Shown: positions 35,305-43,489 of the stretch, one piece after another
Position numbering within the stretch: the stretch's first letter is position 1
How the letters are laid out: every line of letters begins with the position of its first letter
From: JBBROS01 sp965260995
Lineage (GTDB): Bacteria; Pseudomonadota; Alphaproteobacteria; Acetobacterales; Acetobacteraceae
DNA length: 64,000 nt
Assembly: GCA_965260995.1 (NCBI GenBank)
Contig: CBDHCD010000002.1
Location: 248,001 to 312,000, forward strand
Direction: 5' to 3'
Made by a program: the position numbers and the translations under genes
The notes under the pieces: generated by a model
The model's database searches: none
What the model was told of the DNA's origin: nothing
The model's input: only the letters and a program-made list of their open reading frames with translations

Positions 35305-35634
35305 AACGCCCGCCGCGCCCGCGAGGCCTGGCGAGCCGACCGCTCGCGCTTTCCGGCGATCTGACGCGAGCCACCCCGATCTGACTCCAAAACCTGTACG
35401 TTGTCGAAATGTTTTACATTTCTTGAGGAGATCGAAAACGCGAAACTGCTAAGCGCTTGTAAACCGTTTCAAAATTGAAATGGCACGTGTTATGCAACGT
35501 TAACTCCGAACAGCGCCGGCCGCGCGGCACCGCCTCTCGCCCCAACGAGATCGCGACCCGCACGGCCAGCGCGGCTCACCAAACGGGGGCGAGCCCGTCG
35601 CTCGCCAACGATGTTTCACGATCAGGAGTTAACC
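35305..35634 (+). promoter_or_regulatory. AT-rich regulatory region upstream of PEP-CTERM gene
   Basis: This 330-bp spacer has no gene. Between 35390 and 35505 it becomes AT-rich and carries two symmetrical sites: GAAATG-TTTTA-CATTTC at 35406-35422 and the palindrome TTTCAAAATTGAAA at 35467-35480. They lie upstream of a sigma-54-like promoter, at positions suited to an enhancer-binding activator. A leader of about 130 bases follows before the gene. Confidence 0.55.
35481..35496 (+). promoter_or_regulatory. Sigma-54 (RpoN)-type -24/-12 promoter
   Basis: TGGCACGTGTTATGCA has the GG (35482-35483) and GC (35494-35495) pairs exactly ten bases apart; only one base differs from the TGGCACG-N4-TTGCA consensus. 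PEP-CTERM genes in other bacteria are known to be driven by RpoN with PrsK/PrsR, which fits the gene downstream. Confidence 0.6.
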
Positions 35635-36225
35635 ATGAGCATCCGCACCACCCTCCTCGCCGCCGCCGCCGCGGTCGCCGTCTCCACCTCCGCCTTCGCC
35701 ATGCCGATCGCCGCCGGCAGCACACTCGACATCGTCGGCAGCGACACCGCCATCAACAACACCTCCATCGACATGGCCACCGGCCTGAACATCCACACCC
35801 TGAGCCTCAGCGCCAACCCCGACACCATCACCGGCACCTTCGCCGGCCTGTTCCCGACCGACCTCGCGAGCAACACGCTCCGCAACATCGACTCGTTCAA
35901 CAACTTCACGCCGATCGCCAGCTTCTACTCGTTTACCAGCGGCTCCAACACCGTCATGTTTGACCTGAACACCATCAGCGTCGCCAGCCGCATCGCCTCC
36001 ACCAACGGCTCGCTCCCGGCGCTGACTCTGGTCGGCACCGGCGTCTTCCACCTCACCGGCTACGACGACACTGCGGCCAACTTCACGCTGACGACGCAGG
36101 GCTCGGCGGCGACGACGTTCTCGGCCTCCACCGCCGCGACCGCCGTTCCCGAGCCGGCCAGCCTGGCCCTGCTCGGCGCCGGCCTCGCCGGCATCGGCCT
36201 GACCCGCCGCCGCCAGCGCGCGTAA
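35635..36225 (+). CDS. PEP-CTERM sorting domain protein
   Basis: This 196-residue secreted protein has a signal peptide (MSIRTTLLAAAAAVAVSTSAFA), a Ser/Thr/Asn-rich body with a single domain, and the sorting tail VPEPASLALLGAGLAGIGLTRRRQ: PEP motif, hydrophobic helix, basic end. Exosortase would cut the tail and release the protein at the surface or into exopolysaccharide. AGGAG precedes ATG 35635. No exosortase is in the window. The base composition of the promoter differs from its surroundings. Confidence 0.9.
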   Translation: MSIRTTLLAAAAAVAVSTSAFAMPIAAGSTLDIVGSDTAINNTSIDMATGLNIHTLSLSANPDTITGTFAGLFPTDLASNTLRNIDSFNNFTPIASFYSFTSGSNTVMFDLNTISVASRIASTNGSLPALTLVGTGVFHLTGYDDTAANFTLTTQGSAATTFSASTAATAVPEPASLALLGAGLAGIGLTRRRQRA

Positions 36226-36251
36226 CCCGCCGCCCCGGCTCGGCTCACTTG

Positions 36252-36275
36252 GAGGGGGCGGTCCACCGCCCCCTC
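36252..36275 (+). terminator. Hairpin after PEP-CTERM gene
   Basis: GAGGGGGCGG and CCGCCCCCTC form a perfect 10-bp stem with a TCCA loop, 26 bases after the stop. The downstream run is ACCTTCTTC rather than pure T, so termination may be partial. Confidence 0.6.
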
Positions 36276-36309
36276 ACCTTCTTCGACGCATGGCGCACGA
36301 GGCGACGAC

Positions 36310-37785
36310 ATGACCACCAAGACCTGGAACGGCTCCAACGATTCGTTCAGCAACCCGGCCGCTTGGTCTCCCGCCGGCGCGCCGCAGCCGGGCGACACCG
36401 CCCTCATCAACGCCGGCACCGTCACCGTGGCCGACGCGACGCTGGGCGGCCTGCTCATCCAACTGAACGCGTCGGCCCGCGGCGGCCCCGCCTTGCGGCT
36501 GCGCGACAGCACGGTCGCCGCCGGCAGCACAGTCGCCGCCGCGGCCAACGCCGGCCTCGTCGCGCTCGACGCCGCCGGCACGGTGGTCAACGCCGGCCTG
36601 ATCTCCTTCACCGGCGCCGCCACGGCCCGCTTCACCACCACCTTGACCGACACTGGCGGCGGCCAGCCCGCCCTGCTGCGCAACACCGGCTCGATCGCGG
36701 CGATCGACGCGTCCGCCAACGTGGTCGCCAGCGCCGCCGGCCAGGCGATCGAGAACAACGGCGCGATCTCGGTGTGGAATCCGTCTCATGGCGCGCAGTT
36801 CGCCGTGTTCGGCCCCGACATCACCGGCACCGGCATCATCCTGATCGACGGCTACGCGCGGGCCGAGCTGGTGCAGGGTGTCTCGGCCGGGCAGACGGTG
36901 CAGTTCCTCAATAACGGCGTCGGCCGCTCCGCTCTGCAGATCGACCGGCCGGCCAACTTCCAAGGCACTGTCGCCGGCTTCGCCGCCACCGACACCATCA
37001 CCCTCCGCGAAGCGCCGTTCACCAGCTTCCATTACGACATGACCGGCCCCAGCGGCGGCGTGCTGACGTTGGAAGGCGCGACCGTCACCCGCCTCCACTT
37101 CGAGGGCGCGTATCAGACGAGCGACTTCCACCTCGCCTTCAACGACTTCGGCCAGGGCCAGTCGCTCACCCAGATCACCACCAGCCAGGCCGCCGGCTCA
37201 CAGGCGTTCCACATCACCGACGCCACCCTCCAGCAAGCGACGACCGATGCCGGCTCCGCCTACACAGGTCCCCTCGACTACCTGCAGCGCGAGTTCATCT
37301 GGTCCAGCCCCGACGCGGTGGCGATCTCCTCCGACGTGGACAACGTCTTCCTGCACGGCGGCGCGGCCGGCGACGCGCTCGCGGTCCACGGCGGCCGCAA
37401 CGTGCTCGACGGCGGCGGCGGCTCCAACTTCCTCGTCGGCGGCGTCGGGCCTGGCAGCGAGGATACCTTCTTCGTCGACGGCCGCGGCGGCGTCGAGACC
37501 TGGAGCACCATCGTCAACTTCCACGCGGGCGACGCGGCGACCATCTTCGGCTTCCACCCCGGCCTCAGCACAATGCCCTACACGGCGTCGGACGGCGCGG
37601 ACGGCTTCAAGGGCCTCACCATCCATTCCGAGCTGGGCGGCCCCGGCACGGGCGTGAACGGCTCGATCACCTTCGCCGGCATCGACCAGGCCACGGCGGA
37701 CGCCCACTTCAGCATCACCACCGGCACGCTCCTGCCCGGCACGGCGGGCGCGATCGACTACCTGCTCATCCAGTACAACCACTAA
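36310..37785 (+). CDS. Secreted adhesin-like protein (G8/beta-helix-type N-terminus, degenerate RTX C-terminus)
   Basis: This 491-residue protein lacks a classical signal peptide. It opens with TWNGSNDSFSNPAAWSPAGAPQPGDTALI, the pattern found at the start of many large alphaproteobacterial surface proteins. Residues about 30-260 are short Ala/Gly/Thr/Asn-rich strands, suggesting a beta-helix. A glycine-rich part (GGRNVLDGGGGSNFLVGG, about 360-378) resembles worn RTX repeats. The end is short and hydrophobic (IDYLLIQYNH), as in type I secretion substrates. The role is unknown; surface attachment or matrix is a guess. Confidence 0.65.
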   Translation: MTTKTWNGSNDSFSNPAAWSPAGAPQPGDTALINAGTVTVADATLGGLLIQLNASARGGPALRLRDSTVAAGSTVAAAANAGLVALDAAGTVVNAGLISFTGAATARFTTTLTDTGGGQPALLRNTGSIAAIDASANVVASAAGQAIENNGAISVWNPSHGAQFAVFGPDITGTGIILIDGYARAELVQGVSAGQTVQFLNNGVGRSALQIDRPANFQGTVAGFAATDTITLREAPFTSFHYDMTGPSGGVLTLEGATVTRLHFEGAYQTSDFHLAFNDFGQGQSLTQITTSQAAGSQAFHITDATLQQATTDAGSAYTGPLDYLQREFIWSSPDAVAISSDVDNVFLHGGAAGDALAVHGGRNVLDGGGGSNFLVGGVGPGSEDTFFVDGRGGVETWSTIVNFHAGDAATIFGFHPGLSTMPYTASDGADGFKGLTIHSELGGPGTGVNGSITFAGIDQATADAHFSITTGTLLPGTAGAIDYLLIQYNH

Positions 37786-37794
37786 CGCGACACG

Positions 37795-37836
37795 CCCAGC
37801 CTTTCGACCCGGCCGGCGCCGGGTCGAAAGGCTGGG
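37795..37836. terminator. 19-bp perfect bidirectional terminator hairpin
   Basis: CCCAGCCTTTCGACCCGGC at 37795-37813 pairs perfectly with 37818-37836 around CGGC. It sits between two convergent genes (adhesin-like, plus; response regulator, minus), so it likely serves both. Confidence 0.75.
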
Positions 37837-37843
37837 CCGCCGC

Positions 37844-38563
37844 TCAAGCGGCGTCGTCCGGCGCGCGCAGCAAGTAACCGGCCCCGCGAATGCTGTGGAT
37901 CAAGGTGCCGCCGCCCTCGTCGGCCGGCAGCTTCTGCCGCAGGCTGAACACCAGCTGATCGACGCTGCGGTCCTCCGGCCGCCAAGGCCGCCGCAGCGCC
38001 GCCTCCGAGAGCGTGTCGCGCGACACCGCGTGGCCGTTCGCGGTCGCCAGCACTTCGAGCAGCGTGAACTCGGCCGAGGTGAGCGCGATGCGCCGCCCGT
38101 CCTCGGTCGTGACCGCGCGCAACGCGATGTTGATCCGGATCGGCCCGACCACAAACGTGTCGCGCGCACGCGGCGACAGCTTCGCCTCCTCCCGGCGGTT
38201 GACCCGGCGATGCACCGCCCGGATCCGCGCGATCATCTCGCGCATCCGCGGCGGCTTGACGATGTAGTCGTCCGCCCCGAGTTCCAGGCCGACGACGCGG
38301 TCCGCTTCCTCGCCCATCCCGCTCACGACGATGACGCCGCAACCGCGCTGCTCGGCGAACCATCCGATCAGGTCGACCCCGTTGGTATCGGGCAGTTCGA
38401 GATCAACCAGCACCACGTCGGGGTTGAAGCTCGCCTTCAGCGACATGCCCTTGGCCCCCGTCGGCGCGAACGCCACGCTCATGCCGGACCGCTCGATGCT
38501 GCGCACCATAGCCTGCGCGACCGCCTCGTCGTCCTCGATGAGCAGAACCCTCGGGTTCAGCAT
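37844..38563 (-). CDS. Orphan OmpR-type response regulator
   Basis: This 239-residue protein has a receiver domain (VLLIEDDEAVAQ; Asp in VLVDLELPDTNG; the KPF motif changed to KPP in ADDYIVKPPRMREM) and a C-terminal winged helix (LTSAEFTLLEVLATANGHAVSRDTL; IHSIRGAGYLLR). GAGAG precedes ATG 38563; an upstream start would add a less typical leader. There is no adjacent typical partner kinase; the hybrid kinase 440 bases away on the other strand has its own receiver but might still feed it. Confidence 0.88.
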   Translation of the reverse strand: MLNPRVLLIEDDEAVAQAMVRSIERSGMSVAFAPTGAKGMSLKASFNPDVVLVDLELPDTNGVDLIGWFAEQRGCGVIVVSGMGEEADRVVGLELGADDYIVKPPRMREMIARIRAVHRRVNRREEAKLSPRARDTFVVGPIRINIALRAVTTEDGRRIALTSAEFTLLEVLATANGHAVSRDTLSEAALRRPWRPEDRSVDQLVFSLRQKLPADEGGGTLIHSIRGAGYLLRAPDDAA

Positions 38564-38999
38564 TACATTCTCTCGTTCGGGATTTGAGACGTGCATGCAA
38601 CTTCTCCGAGGGAAACTAACACAAACCAAATCTAGCAGAAAACAATCAGTTGCCAATAATGGCTGAGCATTTATTTCGTGAAAACGATGTTAAAACATAT
38701 GGAGATTGCGTCAGCACGGTAACTGAACGCTCGCCGAAGCGTAATTGGCGGCTTTTTACCGCTGCTGTCTTGTCGCTGTCTTTCCATGGCTGCAACGATC
38801 AGGCGGCCCGCCGGGATGGCCGCCCGAGCCCGCCCGATCCTGCCCGACAGGTCAGGAAACGTCGGGAAACGTGGGGTTTTGCCTGCCTTGCCCGCCGGAC
38901 GGGACATCGCCGCCCTTCATGCACTATAGTCCAACCGAATCCTGACGGAGTGGCCGGGCGCGGCCCGCCCGTCGCAGGAGCCGATCGCGAACCAGTGGG
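38564..38999. promoter_or_regulatory. Divergent regulatory region between orphan regulator and hybrid kinase
   Basis: This 436-bp spacer has no supported gene. Its part from about 38600 to 38760 is markedly AT-rich compared with the rest of the window (AAACTAACACAAACCAAAT; CATTTATTTCGTG) and should hold the promoter of the minus-strand regulator. The half next to the kinase is GC-rich. I do not see a definite -35/-10 pair. Confidence 0.4.
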
Positions 39000-41900
39000 A
39001 TGTTGGATCGCATGGACGACGGCGCGGAGCCGAAACCTCAGCAGGCGTGGTGCGGCAGCCCCGCACCCGACCTCGCGGCCATGCCCGCCGCGCTGCCTCC
39101 TGAGCGTTCGGACGAGTCGCCGTCCATCGTCCGCCTCGCCGCCCGCATCGCCCGGGCGCCGATCGCGCTGATGATCGGGGCCGCCGCCTCGCTCGCCTGG
39201 ATCGACCCGGCGCTCACGCTGCCGTCCTCGACGCGCGACCAGTTGCGCGAGATCGCCGAGCGCCTGGCCAACCCCGCCGCCATCATCCCCGACGCCACAC
39301 GCGACCCGCGGCTGCGCCGCCATCCCGCCGTCGTCAGCGACCCGGGCCTGCGCTTCATCGCCTGCGTCCCGCTCGTCGGCGCATCCGACGAGGCTCTCGG
39401 GGCCTTGTGCGTCATGGACCTGCACCCCCGGCCCCGCCTCTCCATCGACCACGCCGACGCCCTCGCCGACCTCGCGGCCCTCGCCGCCCGCCTCATCGGG
39501 CGCGAGCGCGACGCCGCGGCCCGGCCCCAACGCGCCCAGACCCAAAGCGTCCAGACCCAACGTGCCCAGACCCAACGCGCCTGGCCGCGGCCATCGACGG
39601 GCGCGGCCGGTGACGAGCCGGTCGAGGCCGCCACGCTTCCTCCCCAGACCTGCGAGCGAGCCCTGTCTGACCTGCTCGACACGCTGTGCGAGCGCCATCG
39701 CGCCGCGGCCGGTTTCGTTGGCAAGATCGCCAGCGCCTCCCGGGTGGCGCAAGCGGTGTGCCGCTACGCCGACCTATCGGAGTTCGGCCGCTACGTCGCC
39801 CGCTGCACCTCCTCGGTCGCGGCGCCCGACACCTCCTATGCCGCCGCCGCCGTGGAGGACGGCGCGACGCGGGTCCTCACCTTCGCCGACGCCGACGACC
39901 ACGCCGCCTATCCCGCCGTCGCCGAGGCCATCCGCATGGGCCTGCGCGCCGAGATCATCCAGCCGCTGCGCCTGGTGGACGAGCGCTTCGGCATCGTCAT
40001 GCTGTTCGGCGAGGACCGGCCCGATCTCGACGCCATCGCCGAAGATGTCGCCGCCGCCGTTGCCCTCGCGCGGCCGGCGCTCTACCGCTTGGCGGCCGAG
40101 CAGCGCACGCGGCTGCTGAGCACGGCGCTCGACCGCGCCAACGACGCCGTGCTCATCACCGAGGCCGGGCCGCTCGGCGCGTCGGGACCCAAGATCGTCT
40201 ACGCCAACGCCAGCTTCTGCCAGGAAAGCGGCTACGCGCTCGAGGAGGTGCTCGGGCAGCCGCACAACATGCTGCACGGCCCCCGCACTGATGCCGCCGC
40301 CGTCGGCCGGCTGCGCCAGGAGATGCGCCGCTGGAAGCCGGCCCGCGCCGAGCTGCTCAACTACCGCAAGGATGGCGCCGAGTTCTGGGCCGAGCTGGAC
40401 CTGACGCCGATCGCCGACGAGTCCGGCCAGCCCACGCATTGGGTGAGCATCCAGCGCGACGTCACTGGGCGGCGCAACACCGAGGCGGCGCAGCGCCGGC
40501 ACGAGGCCTCGTTCCGCATGTTGTTCCAGGACAACCCGCTGCCGATGGTGGTGATCGCCCGGCGTGACCTGTCCTTTCTCGAAGTGAACGGTGCCGCCAT
40601 CCAGCAGTACGGCTGGAGCCGCGACGAGTTCCTCGCCAAGGCGCTCCCCGATCTCAGCCCCGCCTCGCCGGCCCTGGCGGCAGCCCCGTCCGTGCCGCCC
40701 CTGGCGGCAGCCCCGTCCGTGCCGCCCCTGGCGGCAGGCTCACCAGACCCGCCCGACGCGTCCACGACCCACATCCGCCACGACGGCTCGGTGCTCGAGG
40801 TGCGGTCCCTGGTGCACGACACCATCTACGCCGGCCAGGACGCGACGCTCGCCGTGCTGTGGGACGTGACCGACCTCGAAGCGGCGCGGCGCGACATGCG
40901 CCACGCCAACGAGATGCTGCGCGAACGCACCCTCCAGCTCCACGCCCGCACCGAGGAACTGGCCGAGGCGCAGCGCCTGGCCCGGCTGAGCACCTGGCGC
41001 TTCGCCGTCGACCACGACGACCCGGCCTGGCTGCGCGACGTGCCGCGGGTGATCGCCCGCGCCCACTGCATCCCGGGCCAGCCGCCCGCGCGCGTCCACG
41101 CCGACGACCACGACGCCGTGCGCGCCGCGCTTGAAGCCGTCGCCCGCGAGGGCCGCAGCCAGACCTTCGAATACCGCACCCTGCTCGCCCAGGATCAAGC
41201 CCGCCACCTGCGCGCCGAGGCCCGTCCGGTGCTGGACAGCCAGGGCCGGGTGATCGAGCTGTTCGGCTACAGCCAGGACATCTCCGAGGACAAGCGCGCC
41301 GAGCAGGCGACGCTGCGCAATGAGTCGCTGCGCGCGCTGGGCCAACTGACCGGCGGCGTCGCCCACGACTTCAACAACCTGCTGACGGTCATCATCCTCA
41401 ACCTCGAGGAAGCGGAGGAGCTGCTGCCGCAGGGCCACGAGCTGCGGGAGATCCTGCCGCCCGCCCTGCACGCCGCCGTGCGCGGCGCGGAGCTGACCAG
41501 CCAGCTCCTCTCCTACGCGCGCCGGGCGACGCTGCGGCCCGAGCGCGTCCGCCCGGATGAGTTCTTCGGCGCGCTCCGCCCGCTGCTCAACCGCCTGCTG
41601 GGCGAGCGCTTCGAGCTGCAGGTCCTGCTGCGCCACGACGGCGGCAGCGCCATGGTCGACCCGGCCCAGCTCGACAACGCCATCATGAACCTGGTCATCA
41701 ACGCCCGCGACGCCATGCCGCAGGGCGGCGCCATCGTGCTCGAAACCCGCTCCGTCGTGCTCGCCGCCGACGCCCCGGGCTTCCAGGACGACATCACGCC
41801 CGGCCGCTACGTCGTCGTCAGCGTCACCGACACCGGCGAGGGCATCCCGCCGCACCTGCTGGCCCGGGTGTTCGAGCCGTTCTTCACCACCAAGGCGGCC

Positions 41901-42629
41901 GGCAAGGGCAGCGGCATGGGCCTCAGCATGGTTTACGGCTTCGCGCGCCAGTCGGGTGGCCACGTGGCGATCGACAGCCAGCTCGGTCGGGGCACGGCGG
42001 TGAGCCTCTACCTGCCCCTCGCCCCGGCAACCCCGCAGGAGGCCGGCGTCGACGGCGAGGAGCCCCCGGCCTGGGACGCCCACGGCATGAGCGCCCTCGT
42101 CGTCGAGGACCAGGAAAGCGTGCTGCGGTCGGTGATGCGGATGCTGCGCCACCTGGGCTTCGGCGTGACGGGCGCGTCCTCGGCGGACATCGCGCTCAAG
42201 CACCTCGACGCCGACGCCCCGTTCGACCTGCTGTTCACCGACATCGTCCTGCCCGGCGCGCTCGACGGCGTCGCGCTGGCCGAGGCCGTCGGCCGCCGCT
42301 CGCCCGGCACCCGCATCCTGCTGACCTCCGGCTTCACCGAGCATCGCATCGCCGCCACCGGCGCGAGCGAGCCGCGCATGGACTTCCTGATGAAGCCCTA
42401 CAAGCGCCAGGACCTGCAGGCGAAGTTCTGCACGATGTTCCCCCGCGTGCCCGGCAGCCCGCCGCAGCCGGCCGGGCCGGCGGCCCACGGCGAGCCGCCG
42501 GGTGGCGCTGGCCCGCCACCCGACCGCGCTCGTCCTGACCGGAACAGTCGGGACGCCGATGGCCAGGCCGGGCCACGTCAGGCCCGAGCCGGCCTGACGC
42601 AGCCAGGGCGACCGGAAACTAGGCGGTAG
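39000..42629 (+). CDS. Hybrid sensor histidine kinase (two GAF, several PAS, HisKA, HATPase, REC)
   Basis: This is a 1209-residue cytoplasmic hybrid kinase. In order: a GAF-like domain (about 25-165), a second GAF-like domain (about 220-360), a LOV-like PAS (about 378-498), further PAS segments to about 760, HisKA with TGGVAHDFNNLLT, ATPase (DTGEGIPPHLL, GSGMGLSMVYGF) and a receiver (LLFTDIVLPG, about 1030-1150). A Pro/Arg-rich tail follows. Short tandem repeats lie between the GAF domains (QRAQT units) and inside the second PAS (LAAAPSVPP units). The stop TAG (42627-42629) lies inside the IS element, so the last residues are IS-derived. ATG 39012 is an alternative start. Confidence 0.88.
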   Translation: MLDRMDDGAEPKPQQAWCGSPAPDLAAMPAALPPERSDESPSIVRLAARIARAPIALMIGAAASLAWIDPALTLPSSTRDQLREIAERLANPAAIIPDATRDPRLRRHPAVVSDPGLRFIACVPLVGASDEALGALCVMDLHPRPRLSIDHADALADLAALAARLIGRERDAAARPQRAQTQSVQTQRAQTQRAWPRPSTGAAGDEPVEAATLPPQTCERALSDLLDTLCERHRAAAGFVGKIASASRVAQAVCRYADLSEFGRYVARCTSSVAAPDTSYAAAAVEDGATRVLTFADADDHAAYPAVAEAIRMGLRAEIIQPLRLVDERFGIVMLFGEDRPDLDAIAEDVAAAVALARPALYRLAAEQRTRLLSTALDRANDAVLITEAGPLGASGPKIVYANASFCQESGYALEEVLGQPHNMLHGPRTDAAAVGRLRQEMRRWKPARAELLNYRKDGAEFWAELDLTPIADESGQPTHWVSIQRDVTGRRNTEAAQRRHEASFRMLFQDNPLPMVVIARRDLSFLEVNGAAIQQYGWSRDEFLAKALPDLSPASPALAAAPSVPPLAAAPSVPPLAAGSPDPPDASTTHIRHDGSVLEVRSLVHDTIYAGQDATLAVLWDVTDLEAARRDMRHANEMLRERTLQLHARTEELAEAQRLARLSTWRFAVDHDDPAWLRDVPRVIARAHCIPGQPPARVHADDHDAVRAALEAVAREGRSQTFEYRTLLAQDQARHLRAEARPVLDSQGRVIELFGYSQDISEDKRAEQATLRNESLRALGQLTGGVAHDFNNLLTVIILNLEEAEELLPQGHELREILPPALHAAVRGAELTSQLLSYARRATLRPERVRPDEFFGALRPLLNRLLGERFELQVLLRHDGGSAMVDPAQLDNAIMNLVINARDAMPQGGAIVLETRSVVLAADAPGFQDDITPGRYVVVSVTDTGEGIPPHLLARVFEPFFTTKAAGKGSGMGLSMVYGFARQSGGHVAIDSQLGRGTAVSLYLPLAPATPQEAGVDGEEPPAWDAHGMSALVVEDQESVLRSVMRMLRHLGFGVTGASSADIALKHLDADAPFDLLFTDIVLPGALDGVALAEAVGRRSPGTRILLTSGFTEHRIAATGASEPRMDFLMKPYKRQDLQAKFCTMFPRVPGSPPQPAGPAAHGEPPGGAGPPPDRARPDRNSRDADGQAGPRQARAGLTQPGRPETRR
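39526..39585 (+). repeat. 15-bp tandem repeat, four units, in hybrid kinase linker
   Basis: Four near-identical 15-base units (CCCAACGCGCCCAGA with one to three changes) encode QRAQT/QSVQT/QRAQT/QRAWP in the linker between the two GAF-like domains. Being in frame, copy number could vary without breaking the gene. Confidence 0.85.
40674..40737 (+). repeat. 27-bp tandem repeat, about 2.4 units, in hybrid kinase PAS
   Basis: Two exact 27-base copies (40674-40700, 40701-40727) and a ten-base third start encode LAAAPSVPP repeats inserted in a PAS loop. Exact identity at the DNA level suggests recent slippage. Confidence 0.9.
42619..42622. repeat. Target site duplication, left copy (CTAG)
   Basis: CTAG immediately before the left inverted repeat of the IS element; the same four bases follow the right end at 43486-43489. 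Confidence 0.8.
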
Positions 42630-42640
42630 TGACGATTTCA
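42623..42640 (+). repeat. IS left terminal inverted repeat
   Basis: GCGGTAGTGACGATTTCA; 17 of 18 bases match the complement of the right end. It contains the TAG that now ends the hybrid kinase. Confidence 0.9.
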
Positions 42641-43132
42641 CCGAAGCAGGACGACTATGGCGGCGAGTTGGACGAAGCCTCTGTAGTTGGGCAGGAGCTT
42701 GTCGTAGCGGGTGGCCACGCGCCTGAACTGCTTCAGCTTGTTGAAGAACCGCTCGGCGAGGTTGCGCTCCCGGTAGAGCGCCTTGTCATGGTCGCGTGGC
42801 GTTTTGCGGTTGGACCGGGGCGGGATGACAGCCTCGGCTCCCATGTCGCCTATGGCATCCCGCAGGTGGTCAGCGTCGTATCCCTTGTCGGCGATCACGG
42901 CACCGGGCTTGAGGCCGTCCAGCAGTTCGTGGCCGCGCGTGACGTCATGGCGCTGCCCCGGCCCGAACAGCAGGCGCACCGGGTTGCCCAGCGCGTCGGT
43001 GGCGGCGTGTACCTTGGTGCTCAGGCCGCCGCGAGAGCGGCCCAGCCCCTGGGCATCAGGCCCCCCTTGGACCGGCGGGCCCCGGCCGCGTGCTGGTGGG
43101 CGCGCACGACCGTGCTGTCGATCATCAGCCAT
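42638..43132 (-). CDS. IS5-family transposase, second frame (OrfB)
   Basis: This frame carries the rest of the DDE transposase: GGLSTKVHAATDALGNP, the second aspartate in VIADKGYDADHLRD and the glutamate in YRERNLAERFFNKLKQFRR with TRYDK. Only the part downstream of about 43066 is family-like; the first 22 residues are the out-of-frame antecedent. It should be made by -1 frameshift from OrfA rather than alone. Confidence 0.85.
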   Translation of the reverse strand: MADDRQHGRARPPARGRGPPVQGGPDAQGLGRSRGGLSTKVHAATDALGNPVRLLFGPGQRHDVTRGHELLDGLKPGAVIADKGYDADHLRDAIGDMGAEAVIPPRSNRKTPRDHDKALYRERNLAERFFNKLKQFRRVATRYDKLLPNYRGFVQLAAIVVLLR

Positions 43133-43407
43133 TCCAGGTCGCTGTCCGCCGCAAGCACGGCCAGGAAGCCGCCCAAGACGTCGCGCTCGACCCAGCGATA
43201 GAAGCGGCGCTTCACGGCCTGGTAATCACCATACCGCTCGGGCAGGTCGCGCCAGCGCGCGCCAGAGCGCGCCATCCACAGCAGCGCATCCACGAACCGG
43301 CGGTTGTCGCAACGCGGCCCACGCTGGCCCTCGCGCCCGCCCGGAACCAGGTCCCGCAAGCGCTCCCACTGGTCGTCGCGCAACGCATCCACCTCAACGC
43401 CCGCCAT
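43021..43407 (-). CDS. IS5-family transposase, first frame (OrfA)
   Basis: This 128-residue frame begins MAGVEVDALRDDQWERLRDLVPG, the N-terminal domain of IS427-type transposases, and includes the first catalytic aspartate in LMIDSTVVRAHQ. A TTG at 43413 is a possible earlier start. The natural family sequence continues in the -1 frame after SKGG; AAGGGGGG at 43061-43068 (minus strand) is the probable slip site, giving a fused OrfAB. If no slip occurs it ends at 43021. Confidence 0.85.
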   Translation of the reverse strand: MAGVEVDALRDDQWERLRDLVPGGREGQRGPRCDNRRFVDALLWMARSGARWRDLPERYGDYQAVKRRFYRWVERDVLGGFLAVLAADSDLEWLMIDSTVVRAHQHAAGARRSKGGLMPRGWAALAAA

Positions 43408-43467
43408 CGCCAAACCTCGAAATCAGCCTTGAACCACACCCAGCGCCGAACCGGAACCCAGCCGAGC

Positions 43468-43485
43468 TGAAATCGTCACTACGGC
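43468..43485 (-). repeat. IS right terminal inverted repeat
   Basis: Read on the minus strand it is GCCGTAGTGACGATTTCA, one mismatch from the left end. It lies upstream of the transposase start. Confidence 0.9.
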
Positions 43486-43489
43486 CTAG
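43486..43489. repeat. Target site duplication, right copy (CTAG)
   Basis: CTAG directly after the right inverted repeat, identical to 42619-42622. It includes the stop codon of the SDR gene on the minus strand. Confidence 0.8.

Larger units (their letters stand above)
42623..43485 (-). mobile_element. Complete IS5-family (IS427-type) insertion sequence, 863 bp
   Basis: The element is bounded by 18-bp inverted repeats with one mismatch (left GCGGTAGTGACGATTTCA at 42623-42640; right matching complement at 43468-43485) and flanked by CTAG duplications. Length, two overlapping transposase frames and CTAG target all fit the IS427 group. It sits exactly at the convergent ends of the hybrid kinase and the SDR gene and looks intact. 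Confidence 0.92.
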
